A stretch of 64,000 bases of DNA from Morchella semilibera (taxonomy: Eukaryota > Ascomycota > Pezizomycetes > Pezizales > Morchellaceae), in NCBI GenBank assembly GCA_009192285.1, contig CM018603.1, positions 1,775,802 to 1,839,801 of the forward strand, in the 5' to 3' direction. Shown one piece after another: positions 12,680 through 24,201 of this stretch. A model generated the notes under the pieces. The model was not told the DNA's origin and did not search any database. It saw nothing but the letters and a program-made list of their open reading frames with translations. A program made the position numbers and the translations under genes. How positions within the stretch are numbered: position 1 is the stretch's first letter; each line of letters begins with the position of its first letter.

Positions 12680-15600
12680 TTAGCTACCATTATACTTCAA
12701 CACCGGGCTCAGCAGTTTCCTCCTTCTTGTCCCTTTTCTTCTTCTTCTTCTTCCCCTCTTTGGCCCCACCACCAACTCCCCCTCAACTTGGGGGGCATTC
12801 TTTTTCTTCTTCTCCGTGCCTTCTTTTTCTTTGCCTTTGTCTTTTTTAGCCTTCCTCGTTTTCTTTTCGCCCCCTTCCTTCACCTTTTTGACCTTCACCT
12901 TAGGAACCTCGAGACTGTTACGAGCCTTGACCCGCTCTGCTGCTATCTCCATCTCCTTCCTATACTTCTCTACCTGCTCTCTTGCAGCCTTAATGGCCTC
13001 CTGTTCCCTCTTCTTGTCTTCCCCCTCCCCATCAACATCGAGTGAATACCCCATTAAACCACTTGAATCAACCTGTAGAAGCCCCTTCCGTCCCTTGCCC
13101 TTCCTCTTTGCCTCTTCTACATCATCGGCAAAGTCCTCACCATCGTCACCAGCTATGCCCTCATCGGTCGCAATGGTAACTTTCTCACGTCTCCGCTTCG
13201 CCTGAGCCTCCCGGCGGGAAGCAGATGGTGATACATCCCCAAGGTCGAGTTTCATAACAGGGATGCTATCGAGATCGATTTCCTCACCTTCACCTACTAC
13301 TGAAGCGCCGATGTAAAACGGATCGTCTTTGTTCCGCTCTCTTCGATCTCGCTTCCGGCGTTCCAGGATATCCGCATCTAGGTAGTCCTCTTCCTTCATA
13401 GCCTGGTAACTTCCGCTGCCATTACCACCATTGTTGCCGAATGCTTTCGCGGATGCACTATCCACGCCTAGGGAAGCAGGGATGTTTGAAGCCTTTGGCG
13501 CGGGCTTTTGGTAATACCATTCCCTGAAGCCATCGTCTTCCTCATCTGCCCCTAGTGCGCTATCCGCATACTCAGCTTCCCGTAATAACTGTTGAAGATT
13601 TGGATTGATAGGTTCATCTAGATCGAGTCCTTCTGGCAATGGTACTTTTCGTTGGGCGCGTGGGGCAACTGGATTGAGCTCCTGCCCTATGAACATGGCT
13701 GGGATCGCCTGTGTAAGGATTAGTGGGGGATCATATTCCTCATTTGCGTCAGGTATTGAGGCAGGTGTTGAGGCGATGGCTTCAGATGCGAGGCGGAAGA
13801 GTTCTAAAAATTCAACAGCGCGCTCTTGGACTTCAAGATTTGGAGAGATAGCTAGCGGTTCGAAGAAGCTAATGATGCGTGTGGTAAGGAGCGTAACCGT
13901 TGATTTGCGAGCAGGGGTCCATGGTATATTCTCGGAACCTGTTATAACTGCATAGATCTTTGGAGTTGCCTGTATATAAATTGCTAATATATCAGATGGC
14001 AGGAGGCGGGATGACGAATGGAGAAGAGAATTTAGCGCTTCTTGGGGGTCAGTCAGTAGACTATGCGCAATAATTAGTAACTTGTCCGCAGGGGGTATGT
14101 AAGAGGTCTTGTCACCTTGAAAATTCCCCAGCGATCCATCCAGCCGCTCCAAGGACTCTTTTCCCCCCGCCACCAGCAGCGGGGAACATCCCATCATACC
14201 TCCCTACAAGCATTTCCGCATATCTAACAGCTTCCGCCCTAACGCTTCGCACTCTGATGGCGACATTCCTGAGTTCTCTACCAATCTCTTCCCCAACATC
14301 TTTCTCTTTCTCAGCCTCTGTATCGTCCTCGTCCTCGTCGAAATCTTCTGCGTCGTCCTGTAACTCTCCATCGGCCAGTGAAGAGACCGGCGGTGCATAC
14401 CTAACCAACTGAACAAGTACATCCAAGTACCACTCAAAATCGCCCACATTCACATATAAATCTCTCGAGCACATTTCTATTATCCGCTTTATAACTGTCC
14501 TCTTATACGCCTCTGGTAGCTCTAGCACAACTAGCTGGCCTTTCCGCTTCCCACCACGCATGACCTCTTCTTCCATATCCTCCTCGTCACTCTCATCCGC
14601 AGCTCCTTCAAGCTCTACATACTCCTCCTCTCCTCTGTTGGCAGCTGGCTTTAGCTGTCTAATAAGTCGTCCAACCACTTCCGGCAGACTGTCAGAATTA
14701 ACCATTCCCACAACCAATTCAAGTGCCCTATATCGAATACTAATATCCGTATCATCTATACAGTCCAGGATAACGTCTTGGTGTTCCGCAACAAGATGCG
14801 CGTGTGTAGCGACCAGCTTCGTTAATGCTAGAAGCCCCACATATTTTAGGTTACTGTCTCCTATGACCAAGAACCCACGAAGCTTGGTGACACAGACAGA
14901 AGCTAATTCTTCGCCTTCATCCGTTTCCTGTATTCCAGCGAGAAGCCCACCGGAAATGAGACCATTGATGCATTCGTATAATAGTGACATAGCGGGTGTC
15001 GTGCGAATTAGATTCGTGATAGGTGGTATGAGCTTCTTTATTAACCGTGGTTCGAGGGGGGTGAGGGTCGCGAACTATTTATTAAGAGTGATAATTCATG
15101 ATCAGCCTATCTTACTTGACATACCCGGGTCGAAGGGAAGAGTCGTACGAGTTTAATTAGTTTTATGGTCATCCAATTATTCGGCGTCTCTGTGAGTAAT
15201 CTAAACAGTTGAGGGGCTAGAGGCAAATAATTCTTCGGATTACGCCGGGCGAGCTCGCAAACAACGTTCACTGTTGCTGAAACTACACTTCCGTCTTCAT
15301 CGTTCAGACATTCTCGCAAACGTGGCCATGAGGTTCTGAGTAGCTCTGGGGACTGGAGGAAAGACTTGTAGAGGACAAGAACAGCCTTTTTCCGGATTAA
15401 GGGTGAAGTATGGGAGAGTTTCGAGAGAAGATCAGGCGAGAGGTCCCGCGCAAGAGATGGGGAAACAATATGTGACACGCCGTTTATCGCAAGAGATATT
15501 TCGGGAGGATAGCGGGAGCCGAGATCCTAGCCAAGCGTTAACATACGGCCTATGTGGAGGGGGAGGATTGATTTATAGGCAGACTTTTTTGAGCAAGTTT

Positions 15601-16044
15601 GTCGTTAGCATCAGCACATCTGTGTCCAGAGTAAAGGTCTGTGTAGCTGCAAGGTAGCCTACACGCTTCTGCATAAACTTGGGAGAGCTCATAACTTCCA
15701 GAACATTAAAAGAAGCCCATGACATATCGTGTCCAAACATCTCAAGATATACAAGCTTCAGTATAGCGGCCGCTTTGATGTCTGTTTACCCCACCCCGCA
15801 CCGGTCAGCTATGGGTGCATTATGTAAAGGGGGTACCCGACGTAAGGACCTTCGGGATAGGTAGCGCACCGATATCCTGAGACTTTGCTTCGTTTTGACA
15901 CTCTTTTAATGAGTCAAGCATGTACTGGCGCTCATTGCCTTTGTGAGAGCGTAGGCCCCGGATAAGGTCGTAGAGTGATTTCTCGAACCTAGCGACGCTG
16001 TATTAGTTCGGGGCGGATTTGAAGCTTATAGAGAAAGCTTACAT
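12680..16044 (-). CDS. APL5: AP-3 complex subunit delta (adaptin)
   Basis: Large subunit of the AP-3 coat, which moves cargo from Golgi/endosomes to the vacuole. Six exons on the minus strand: 16044-16043, 15988-15870, 15781-15585, 15526-15125, 15074-14116, 14060-12680; 1019 aa. The N-terminus after splicing starts MFEKSLYDLIRGLRSHKGN, the delta-adaptin signature. It is followed by YLEMFGHDMSWASF, INGVSHIVSPSLARDL, the HEAT-like adaptin trunk, DLYVNVGDFEWYLDVLVQLV and AAGWIAGEFS. The 55-nt intron 14115-14061 (GTGACA...CATAG, branch TTACTAAT) links AGEFS to SLLTDPQEAL and removes an apparent frameshift. The C-terminal third is acidic then Lys/Arg-rich, as in fungal delta. The start codon is split by intron 1 (AT|G). 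The last 35 residues are Arg-rich in this frame; another frame reads as a Lys/Glu tail, so the extreme C-terminus is uncertain. Confidence 0.9.
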
Positions 16045-17292
16045 TGTTAGGAAAGAAGGGAACGCGGTTCAGGATTAACGGCGCACCGGACCCGGAGTAT
16101 GTTGAGTTGAGGTGCCCTGAACCTTTGAATTCCTGTAGACGTCAGAGGCTCCGTGAGTTTGGGGGGGGTAGCAAGCTTAGTCACCGAGTCTCTAGAGATG
16201 ATCACGAAATTCTAAGCAAAACAAGAAATTATCGCGGCTTGATTTATGCCTAATAAAATTAAAACCGATCGTATATATAAACGTAGTAGTTTACAACGGT
16301 TCGACGGAGTTCTGTTGTTAGATAAGGTTACTGATAGCAATTTCACCAGCAGGATATATATATATATATATACATGTATATATATATCTGGTTTTGTGGT
16401 AGTCAGACAACGATAACCTATAATCATCTACACACGCCTATAGCCCATGTTAGACTCTATGAAGTAGTCCCAAGTCAGACTTCATGACATCTGCAGAGCT
16501 ATAACAATATCATTCCTTAACCTTCAAGTCAGGCCACATGCGATCATTTTGGCAGCTAGGTCAAATACTCACGGAGGTTCGTAGATATATGTACTTCGGG
16601 TGTAGGGGTAAGTGAGAAGATACCAAGCTGCCAAGTTTGCGTGAAGAGTGTCTTCTCACTTACCCCTACACCCGAAGTACATACTTCTTTTGATTAGTGT
16701 AGCTTCTCAGTTGATGCGTCTCGTAAAGCAGAATAATGACTTTAAAGAGAACAATGACTGAGTGATATTGACCGGTATTATACTGAAGTAAACCTCATCT
16801 AGGGCGCTTGCAGTAGCTACGTACATGTAGTTGTGATAATAGATATTATATCGTTGTATACAAATGCTCGCACAAGCAGGATTTTGTAATACGCAACACA
16901 CCAGGCATTGCTTAGTCACTCCGTTTAGTCATCCTCCTACTTCAGGGCGCATCTATTACTTACCAATGGTGAGGCTGGCAACTGTGAGCTCACCTACTTG
17001 TTAAATACTCAACTTCACAGCAAGTACTTGATACTCGAATTTACATAATCCTTCGAAACTGCAGAGCAAAGCTGCAAAGCGAGGAAGTAGAGTCGACTAC
17101 ATGTATTTACTTCAGGGCGTTGCTAAGCGTAGCGCAGCTCCGGTACATGTCTCTTAGTCATCTTAGAGTTCCCAACACCTTGCATCTTGGCCAACCTCTT
17201 AGAGAAACTCAACCATCCCACATATATCAAACCTAAAGTCCACATAGCAACTACGCAGCTCTAAACAATACATACATTATCTACTTGTAATT
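16045..17292. other. Divergent intergenic region, 1.25 kb
   Basis: Lies between the divergent AP-3 delta and EMC2 starts. It holds a (TA)n run at about 16351-16386, a perfect inverted-repeat element (listed separately) and several ACATGTA palindromes. No gene is seen. Confidence 0.6.
16588..16683. mobile_element. MITE-like perfect inverted repeat, family A copy 1
   Basis: Two perfect 33-bp arms (16588-16620 and 16651-16683) flank a 30-bp centre. The outer arm begins TATGTACTTCGGGTGTAGGG and continues into GTAAGTGAGAAGA. There is no coding capacity. A related, diverged copy lies at 60241-60326. Length, structure and copy number fit a non-autonomous DNA element, but no transposase is in the window. 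Confidence 0.75.
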
Positions 17293-18348
17293 ATGGCGAT
17301 CTTATCTACTTTGCTTTCTTACCTTTCCTCCCACCCATCCCCTCTACGTCTTCCCCAGACCTCTCAATACCTCTCACAACAAGCTCCCATCTTCCTCTCC
17401 TCTTCCGATTCTTCAAAGGATACCCAAAAAACATGGATTGTATACGAGCAGCTCCTTCTCGCATGCCTTCGGACAGGCGATGACCCCAGCGCAAATTTAT
17501 GCCTTGAGCGATTGTCGAATCGCTTCGGGAGAGACTCTCCTCGAATTCGTGCGCTCCAAGGTCTTTATGGAGAAGCAACGGCAAAGGATGCGAGGGAGTT
17601 GGAATCTGTGTTGAAGAATTACCAAGATATCCTCAAAGAGGATCCTACAAATATGGTACGTAAACTATGCATCAGGCTCTTGTCTTGCGTTCCCACTTCC
17701 GCAATTACCGCCCAATCTGTCGATCTGGCCAATTCGTCCAGAATATACAAATAAAAATAACTAATATCGCGATACTATCAATAGCCGATAGAGAAACGCC
17801 ACATCGCACTTCTTACATCTCTTAATCGTACAGAAGACGCCATAAAAGCTCTTACCGCACTCCTTAACCATTCGCCGAATGATGCCGAATCATGGTCCCA
17901 GCTATCGTCACTTTATTATACACAAGGAATGTACCCGCAGGCCATATTCTGTCTAGAAGAGGTCCTTCTCATACTGCCGAATGCATACAATATTTTTGCC
18001 AGACTAGGCGAGATCAACTACATATCTGCCCAGGGCACGAACATGGACGGTCTTTTGGAGTCAATTAAGCATTTCGCGCGGAGTGTTGAACTATGTGAAT
18101 GGTATTTGAGGGGGTGGTACGGTCTGAAGCTTGTCACGGGGAGAATTTTGGAACTGAACCGCACAGAGAAGGCTGGTGGCGTTGAAAGAAAAAAGATTGA
18201 AGCGCTTAATGAAATGGCAACTAAAAAATTGGTTGAGACTGTGAGCAAAGCAAAGAGACAGGAAAAGGGCTGGGAGGGATTTGACGAAGCCGAGGTTGAA
18301 GCCGCAAGAGCCCTGGTTGATAGTAGCGATGTAAAGATTGCACGATGA
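17293..18348 (+). CDS. EMC2: ER membrane protein complex subunit 2 (TPR protein)
   Basis: EMC2 is the soluble TPR subunit of the ER membrane protein complex, which inserts tail-anchored and multipass membrane proteins. Exons are 17293-17655 and 17785-18348, giving 308 aa, close to the usual size. The intron starts GTACGT after DPTNM and ends ATCAATAG before PIEKRHIALL; DPTNMPIEKR is a hallmark of the family. TPR helices follow: ALTALLNHSPNDAESWSQL, YYTQGMYPQAIFCLEEVLLI, NYISAQGTN. The C-terminal part LCEWYLRGWYGLKLVT also matches. The start is the first ATG of a frame opened just upstream, in a pyrimidine-rich leader, and shows the leucine-rich N-terminal helix expected. Confidence 0.9.
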
Positions 18349-21300
18349 TTGTCTTTAAAAGTGCTGCGATTGAATTTATGATAATACAGTCTTTTAGGAG
18401 CAGGGGTATTTAATGCTGGACATGGGCTTATAATTCTGGTGTTTTTTTTTTTCTTTCTTTTTTTATGTTCATTTAGATTCCCACCCTACTACATGGACCT
18501 TTTCTATTAGGTATAACTGATATTATCACTAGCATTGATTGGTATTGGTAAATTTGGTGATATAACGTTGTGGGATGGGGCTTCGTTTAGTCATGAAAAG
18601 CTAGTGTTTCGTAAGCTATAGTTCTTATTCAAAAGTCTCGGGACCACGCAACCGCGAGTTGGGATTTTTGACATGGAGGTATACATACTTGTAACTACCT
18701 GCTCGGGGAAGGCAAATAGTACCGTATTAATTCGAATAGAAAGCCCATCACACAAGACGTCGAAGTTGCCTTTTCAAGCCAGAGTGAGGGGAGATTATAA
18801 TTAGGGGGCGTATAAAAAACCAAATATTGGAATTTCAACGCCTTGTGTGGCGGGTCTTCTAGCCGAACTAATACGGCACCGGACAATGCAGGTTTTGTCT
18901 CTAGGCTTTTTTTTTTTTTTGAAGTAGTCCTCGCCTAGTACGCACACCAATTGGTGAACCAAAAACCCTTATTGTCCGGTACTTTTTACCTGCCCCGAGT
19001 ACATAGGAGGTTTCTTTATCTAAATTGTCTCAATTACCTCTCACTTTTGCCTGCTACTAGTCCGAAAGAGTGTATGGGAGACTAGGCGTTTTAGCGTAGA
19101 CACCTATTCGGTGGATGATCCATCACTTACAACGGCCGGTTGGACACCTTTGAATAATTTGGTTAGAAGAGGCCACTCTTGCGGAAACACCTACGTACAT
19201 TAATTAGTTCATGCACATGACAATATTTTCCGAGTGAGAAGTGGTGATTCAACTTTGGCATATAATATATCGTGTTCGCGCTTCAGTAATATTATCTAGA
19301 TCTCATCGAGCTCAAGTGCTACCAAGTACATGTAGGCGTGTATGCGTGCCCTACAGATAACGAAATAAGGAATGCCTTGAACTTTAACTATTAGAGGACT
19401 TAATTAAGATCTTAAAACTCGTATTTTCTATCTAGCGACTGTGTAGTTGCTCAATATATAATTCACATAAATTCACATAGGATAACTCGGGTAAACAGGA
19501 GATTTATTTATTAATTCACGAGTAGAAAGAAAGATATCTAGACATGCAAGTATACATGTAGCTCATGAAGTAGAAAGACCTATACCTACTTGTACATCCT
19601 GTCACGAGGCAATGATCTGGGGCACCTCCCTCCGGATCTGGCCTAGCTCCTAGGCCTCATGTCGAGATCATTATATTATATGTATACAATCGATACACTT
19701 CGGGAGAGCTTTCCTTAGTTTAATATAAAGGACAAGACTAATAAAGGTCTTGCTTCATAAGAAATTGTCTCCTCGTCATCCCCGCTTATCTGATATTAAC
19801 TGGCCATGGCTAGTCTGTATCAAAATATTATGCTCGTACTATAGCCTATTTTCAGAACACCCACTAAGTAGTAGGCTAGGGTCTAAAACCGTTTATCGTT
19901 GTTTCTCACTATGACCCATCGACCCGTTAGATAGCCATGGACAAAACGGTATATACTTCATATAACATGTACAAGAATAGGTTTACATGTACTTATAAAT
20001 GGCGACAATAGGGGCATTCGTATAATTCATGCCCATCATAGCACAAGATAATAATAATTAGACACTCTTCGTATAGAATTGACAATCTTTCTTCAATCTC
20101 TCTTGTTGCGGAATTCCGCCTAGGAGTTTTGGGTTATAATACCGCACTGCATCAGGCACGATAGCTTGTATAAAGGTACATACATACCCGTGCATGTCTA
20201 GGCAATGCAAGGCAGAGACGCATGAGGCATAGGGGACCCAACTTGTGTTCCTCCTTATTTTGCCCCCTCAGTCTTCTGTTGATCTTTAATTGGCTAGGGC
20301 TGACGTCTATCTAGTGGATTATCATAGCAATAACATAAATTTGACACTCTAGGAGGTGGTACGACTTAATTCACTGAGGAATACAGACTTATAGTTAAGT
20401 AGTTAATAGAGAATAGAAGGCCCCTAGCCAAACATAACTACATGTATTTAATATATAGCACTTGCAGGTGGTATGTTTATTTCAATGTATAATTCCCACC
20501 ATACCCCCCCCCCCCCCACATATTGATCGTCGGTAACACAAGCAGGTGAGTAATTAACAAACCTCAACTGCTAATAAATTAAATATACATGTATGCTTGA
20601 AATTCTCTGCGCCATAATTTAAACCCCCTGTAAGAAGTGGAGATACTATATTCTCTACAGGAACCTCTAAGTCAAATGTGCATCTACTGACACGGAGGTG
20701 CCCCCTCAGGGTGCTGGGGCAGAGGGTACTCAATAACGGCCGTAAGTCCTCTGTGTCTCACATGTGGGCACACACCTTATAGCATTAGCGTACAAACAGC
20801 CACCACTGGGATGATTCGGCTCCCATTTCCCGGGGAGGGAGAAGTAGATCTCCCCTGTGACTGTTAAGACTAAATAGTAACTTTGGTTGTGCTCTAACAT
20901 ATGGGGTCGCTAGGATTCTGAAAATGAAAGGGAGGAAGCATCGTGTCATTAGGACACAATAGGAGTTTAAATAGGACAACCAATCTGTTGCCTATTGGGT
21001 CTAATCTCTTGTAAGCTAAAATCTCTCGCCAGCTGACCGGACCTACGTTGTGCATGTGAGTTGAATACTGACTGCATGGATATTTGTCATTACCCGTGCA
21101 AATGAAGTTAATATTTCTCTTCATGCAGCGCCGCCTGGGGTTATATATGATAATTGCATAAGACTACCCCTTCTCTACTTTTTACACTATCTCTGAATCT
21201 AGCGGCTAACGTATACTTATGCCAGGACATGGACAGGGAGGTTCGGGCTATAAATCTGTTGAGGGCTTGAGGTTCGAGTTATGCATATCACCTTATCAAG

Positions 21301-22464
21301 GTTTCGCCGCAGCTCGGAACTCGGATACCCCCTTCACTACCTTATAAGGTCACAGGATGTAAGTATAACGTTGTTATGGTTAGTGTCACCCGAATTTGGA
21401 TTTTATTCTCAAACTTTGTATTTACAACCATGGGACTAACATAAAGTAATAATGCCGACGATATCAGCTATCTGCTACCTACTACAACCGCAAGGGTCGA
21501 AATTCTATAGAACTGTCTGGCCCGACCCTCGGACTCCGAAGCCGAGTGCTGCTTCCTAATAAGGACTGTCCTTAACTTCCGCTTTTTTCCCTCTTCCTTC
21601 TTAGAGTCATTCTCTGACCCTAGCTATTGGCGACTCGTGTGTGCTGTTGCCGTACTACATATAGTCAGTCCGAGATTTGAGGGTTGAAGGGTTAGGACCT
21701 TGTAGGTTCAATAGTAACAAATACCTATTAAGGAGGCAGATATGAGCAGTGGTACAATGCCCCACTTTCTTTATTGAACCTAGTATGTAATAAACGGGTA
21801 ATATATGAACACATGTGTTTACATGCACATAAGTACCAGTAGTAGGTCAGGACCACTGCCACCCATGGCCCTGGGGCGAGAATCTGGGGCAAGGACAAGG
21901 CTTAGCAGGATGTGGGTTACACCGGTCAGATGGGGAAGATTATTGAAGCCATCCACCAAGAAAAACCTTGGCTGCTCCTTGCATTGTCCCAACTGGGAAA
22001 TTCCCAGTGAAATCATCCTGGTTATCTTGACATGTAGCGTTCAAAATGCAGAGCTTCTAACGCGGCGGTCTTGAACTTGGAGGAACGCTGCCTCAGATAT
22101 CCTTTTTTTTTTTCGGGAAAACTACAGCACCTGTAAGCATATTGGCTTTTTACGGCAAAGATCGTATTATTCGTGACAACCCAGTACATCCCCCTGTTTG
22201 AGAGCAGTTGTGCAATGCCCTAAAGCAATATTAGATGTAATATCCAGAAGTTAGCTTATATACGAAAGCACAAGGAGCACGGGAAAGGGGTATAAGATCA
22301 ATGGATCTGCCCAAGCTCTATTTCAAAGCACCTAATTCGCAGGCTCTATTCTCCCCCTTAGTAAATGATAGGAGGCTATCCACACCTCCTCTCTGAATCA
22401 TTCCCCTTATTTAACTCCGGTCTAAAGCCCTGTTCGCTTTTCCTCCTATTAGATTTTGGTCGAA
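18349..22464. other. Gene-free stretch, 4.1 kb
   Basis: AT-rich DNA with no coding region I can support. It contains an inverted-repeat element (18878-18980), poly-T and poly-C runs (18908-18920, 20506-20518) and many ACATGTA palindromes (about 19326, 19555, 19970, 19986, 20442, 20588). The small open frames have no family signature. Confidence 0.6.
18878..18980. repeat. Inverted-repeat element, about 103 bp
   Basis: Terminal arms ACCGGACAAT (18878-18887) and ATTGTCCGGT (18971-18980) are perfect complements, and the pairing resumes inward with GGTTTT/AAAACC-like blocks. A poly-T run sits in the middle. The structure resembles a small MITE. No second copy was found in the window. Confidence 0.5.
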
Positions 22465-23655
22465 ATGAAATTTTCTACCCTTATCTATGGCTCAGTCCTA
22501 GCCTCCCTCCCACTATTCACAAATGCTTGGCTTCCAGAAGGAAAAATCCGTGGCGTCAACCTCGGTGGTCTCTTTGTCGTTGAGCCATGGATGATGCAGG
22601 ATGAATGGAGCGCAATGGGTTGCGCCGGCCAAGTCAGTGAATTTGACTGCGTGTTAAAACTCGGTCAAACCGCAGCCAACGCCGCTTTCCAGGCGCACTG
22701 GAATCGCTGGATCACTCATGATGATATCACCCAAATCGCCAGCCTAGGCTTGAACACCGTTCGTATCCCTCTAGGCTATTGGATATATGAGGATATCGTG
22801 TATAGCGATAGCGAGCACTTCCCTCAAGGAGCCTTCCAATATTTGGAGCGTGTGTGCATGTGGGCAAGGGATGCAGGACTTTACATCATTCTTGATCTTC
22901 ACGGTGCGCCAGGCGCACAGCAGCCTACGCAGCCCTTTACGGGGCAGTATGCACCTACGGCTGGTTTCTATGTAGACTATCAGTACGAAAGGGCCTATAA
23001 ATGGCTTGAATGGATAACTAACATTGTCCACACCAACTCCAACTTCGCAAATGTTGGAACAATCCAGCTCGTTAACGAGCCCATCCAGAACTCTGAAACC
23101 GTTGCAACAATGATCTCTGAATACTATCCAACGGCATTCAAGCGGATCAGGGCTGTTGAGTCAGGTCTTGGTATCACCGCCAATAACTACGTCCACATCC
23201 AGATGATGAACGAAAAGTGGGGGTCCGGAAACCCTAATGCCAATCTCGACGATCTCTACTTCGCCTTCTACGACGACCATCACTACGTCAAATGGACTCC
23301 CGGCGTTACTGTTTCCAGAGATGGCTACATGCGTCATTCGTGCACTGATGACCGTAGCGGAAACTGGCCTGTTATCACGGGAGAGTGGAGTATCAGTGTC
23401 GCTGACTCTGCTGAGTGGGGTGATGAATTTACCCTTGACCGTAGTGACGCAGTCGAGTGGTATCGTAAGTGGTGGGCGGCCCAGTTCTTGAGTTACGAGA
23501 AGATCGATGGGTGGGTCTACTGGAACTGGAAAGTCAACTGGATCGGGGGGAGGAACGATTGGAGATGGGGGTACCAGCAAGCTGTAGCTGCTGGAGCTAT
23601 CCCAACGAACCCATTGGATGCGTATAGCTGGAATGTTTGTGATGGGTACACTTGA
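22465..23655 (+). CDS. Secreted glycoside hydrolase family 5, endo-beta-1,6-glucanase type (GH5_15)
   Basis: Single exon, 396 aa. The start ATG at 22465 opens a signal peptide (MKFSTLIYGSVLASLPLFTNA, 21 residues with cut after FTNA), so the enzyme is secreted. Family landmarks: KIRGVNLGGLFVVEPWM, GLNTVRIPLGYW, YIILDLHGAPGAQ, LVNEP with the acid/base Glu near residue 205, and VITGEWS with the nucleophile Glu near residue 307. The closest pattern I recognise is the fungal beta-1,6-glucanase subfamily, which cuts beta-1,6-glucan in fungal cell walls. A role in own-wall remodelling or attack on other fungi is inferred. An exo-beta-1,3-glucanase is the main alternative. It has no introns, unlike most other recognisable genes here, and sits alone between AT-rich gaps. 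Confidence 0.88.
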   Translation: MKFSTLIYGSVLASLPLFTNAWLPEGKIRGVNLGGLFVVEPWMMQDEWSAMGCAGQVSEFDCVLKLGQTAANAAFQAHWNRWITHDDITQIASLGLNTVRIPLGYWIYEDIVYSDSEHFPQGAFQYLERVCMWARDAGLYIILDLHGAPGAQQPTQPFTGQYAPTAGFYVDYQYERAYKWLEWITNIVHTNSNFANVGTIQLVNEPIQNSETVATMISEYYPTAFKRIRAVESGLGITANNYVHIQMMNEKWGSGNPNANLDDLYFAFYDDHHYVKWTPGVTVSRDGYMRHSCTDDRSGNWPVITGEWSISVADSAEWGDEFTLDRSDAVEWYRKWWAAQFLSYEKIDGWVYWNWKVNWIGGRNDWRWGYQQAVAAGAIPTNPLDAYSWNVCDGYT

Positions 23656-24201
23656 CCGCGCATCATTTAGCTAATTAGTGAATCATGTATAAAAAGTATT
23701 TTCTCTAGTTTCCTAGCTCGAGAGGGATTTTTATTTCGTGTAGTTGCGGGTATATTGATTGAAACATCATGGAAACGATACGCTGGATTTTTTTTTCTCT
23801 GTGGTGTTTCTGATTGAAGGATTGTCGAGTGATTCATGGTGAAGAATTTTCCTTCGCAGGAGAAGCTGAGTCATAGAGTATCACTCGGCTTTCAATTAGG
23901 GACATCCTTTGGTTCTAGACTCCCTTAGTAGACAACGCAACTAATTACATTAAGTTCGAGGGATTACTCTCTCACCTCCGATTACTACATGGCGAACCAC
24001 TAGCAATGACCTACAATTCAACTCTAAACACTATCAGAACAAAAATAACCCCCCCCCCCATTGAAAAGCAATATCAATTCCCCACCAGGGAAAATAAAAT
24101 ACAAGAAGACACGATATAGAGCTGGGAAGGTTTGCCTATGCACTGGGAGGTCGTATACTCTAATGAGCAAGGTAGGATTGTGAATTTATGCTAGTGTGAG
24201 A
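23656..24201. other. Convergent intergenic region, 546 bp
   Basis: 3' regions of the GH5 and Mdm31 genes. There are T-rich and C-run tracts (for example poly-C at 24051-24059) and no coding region. Confidence 0.5.

Noticed and set aside
14061-14197. Apparent frameshift in AP-3 delta between AGEFS and LLTDPQEAL
   Set aside because: A 55-nt intron with GTGACA donor, TTACTAAT branch and CATAG acceptor joins the two frames and gives the expected AP-3 delta sequence.
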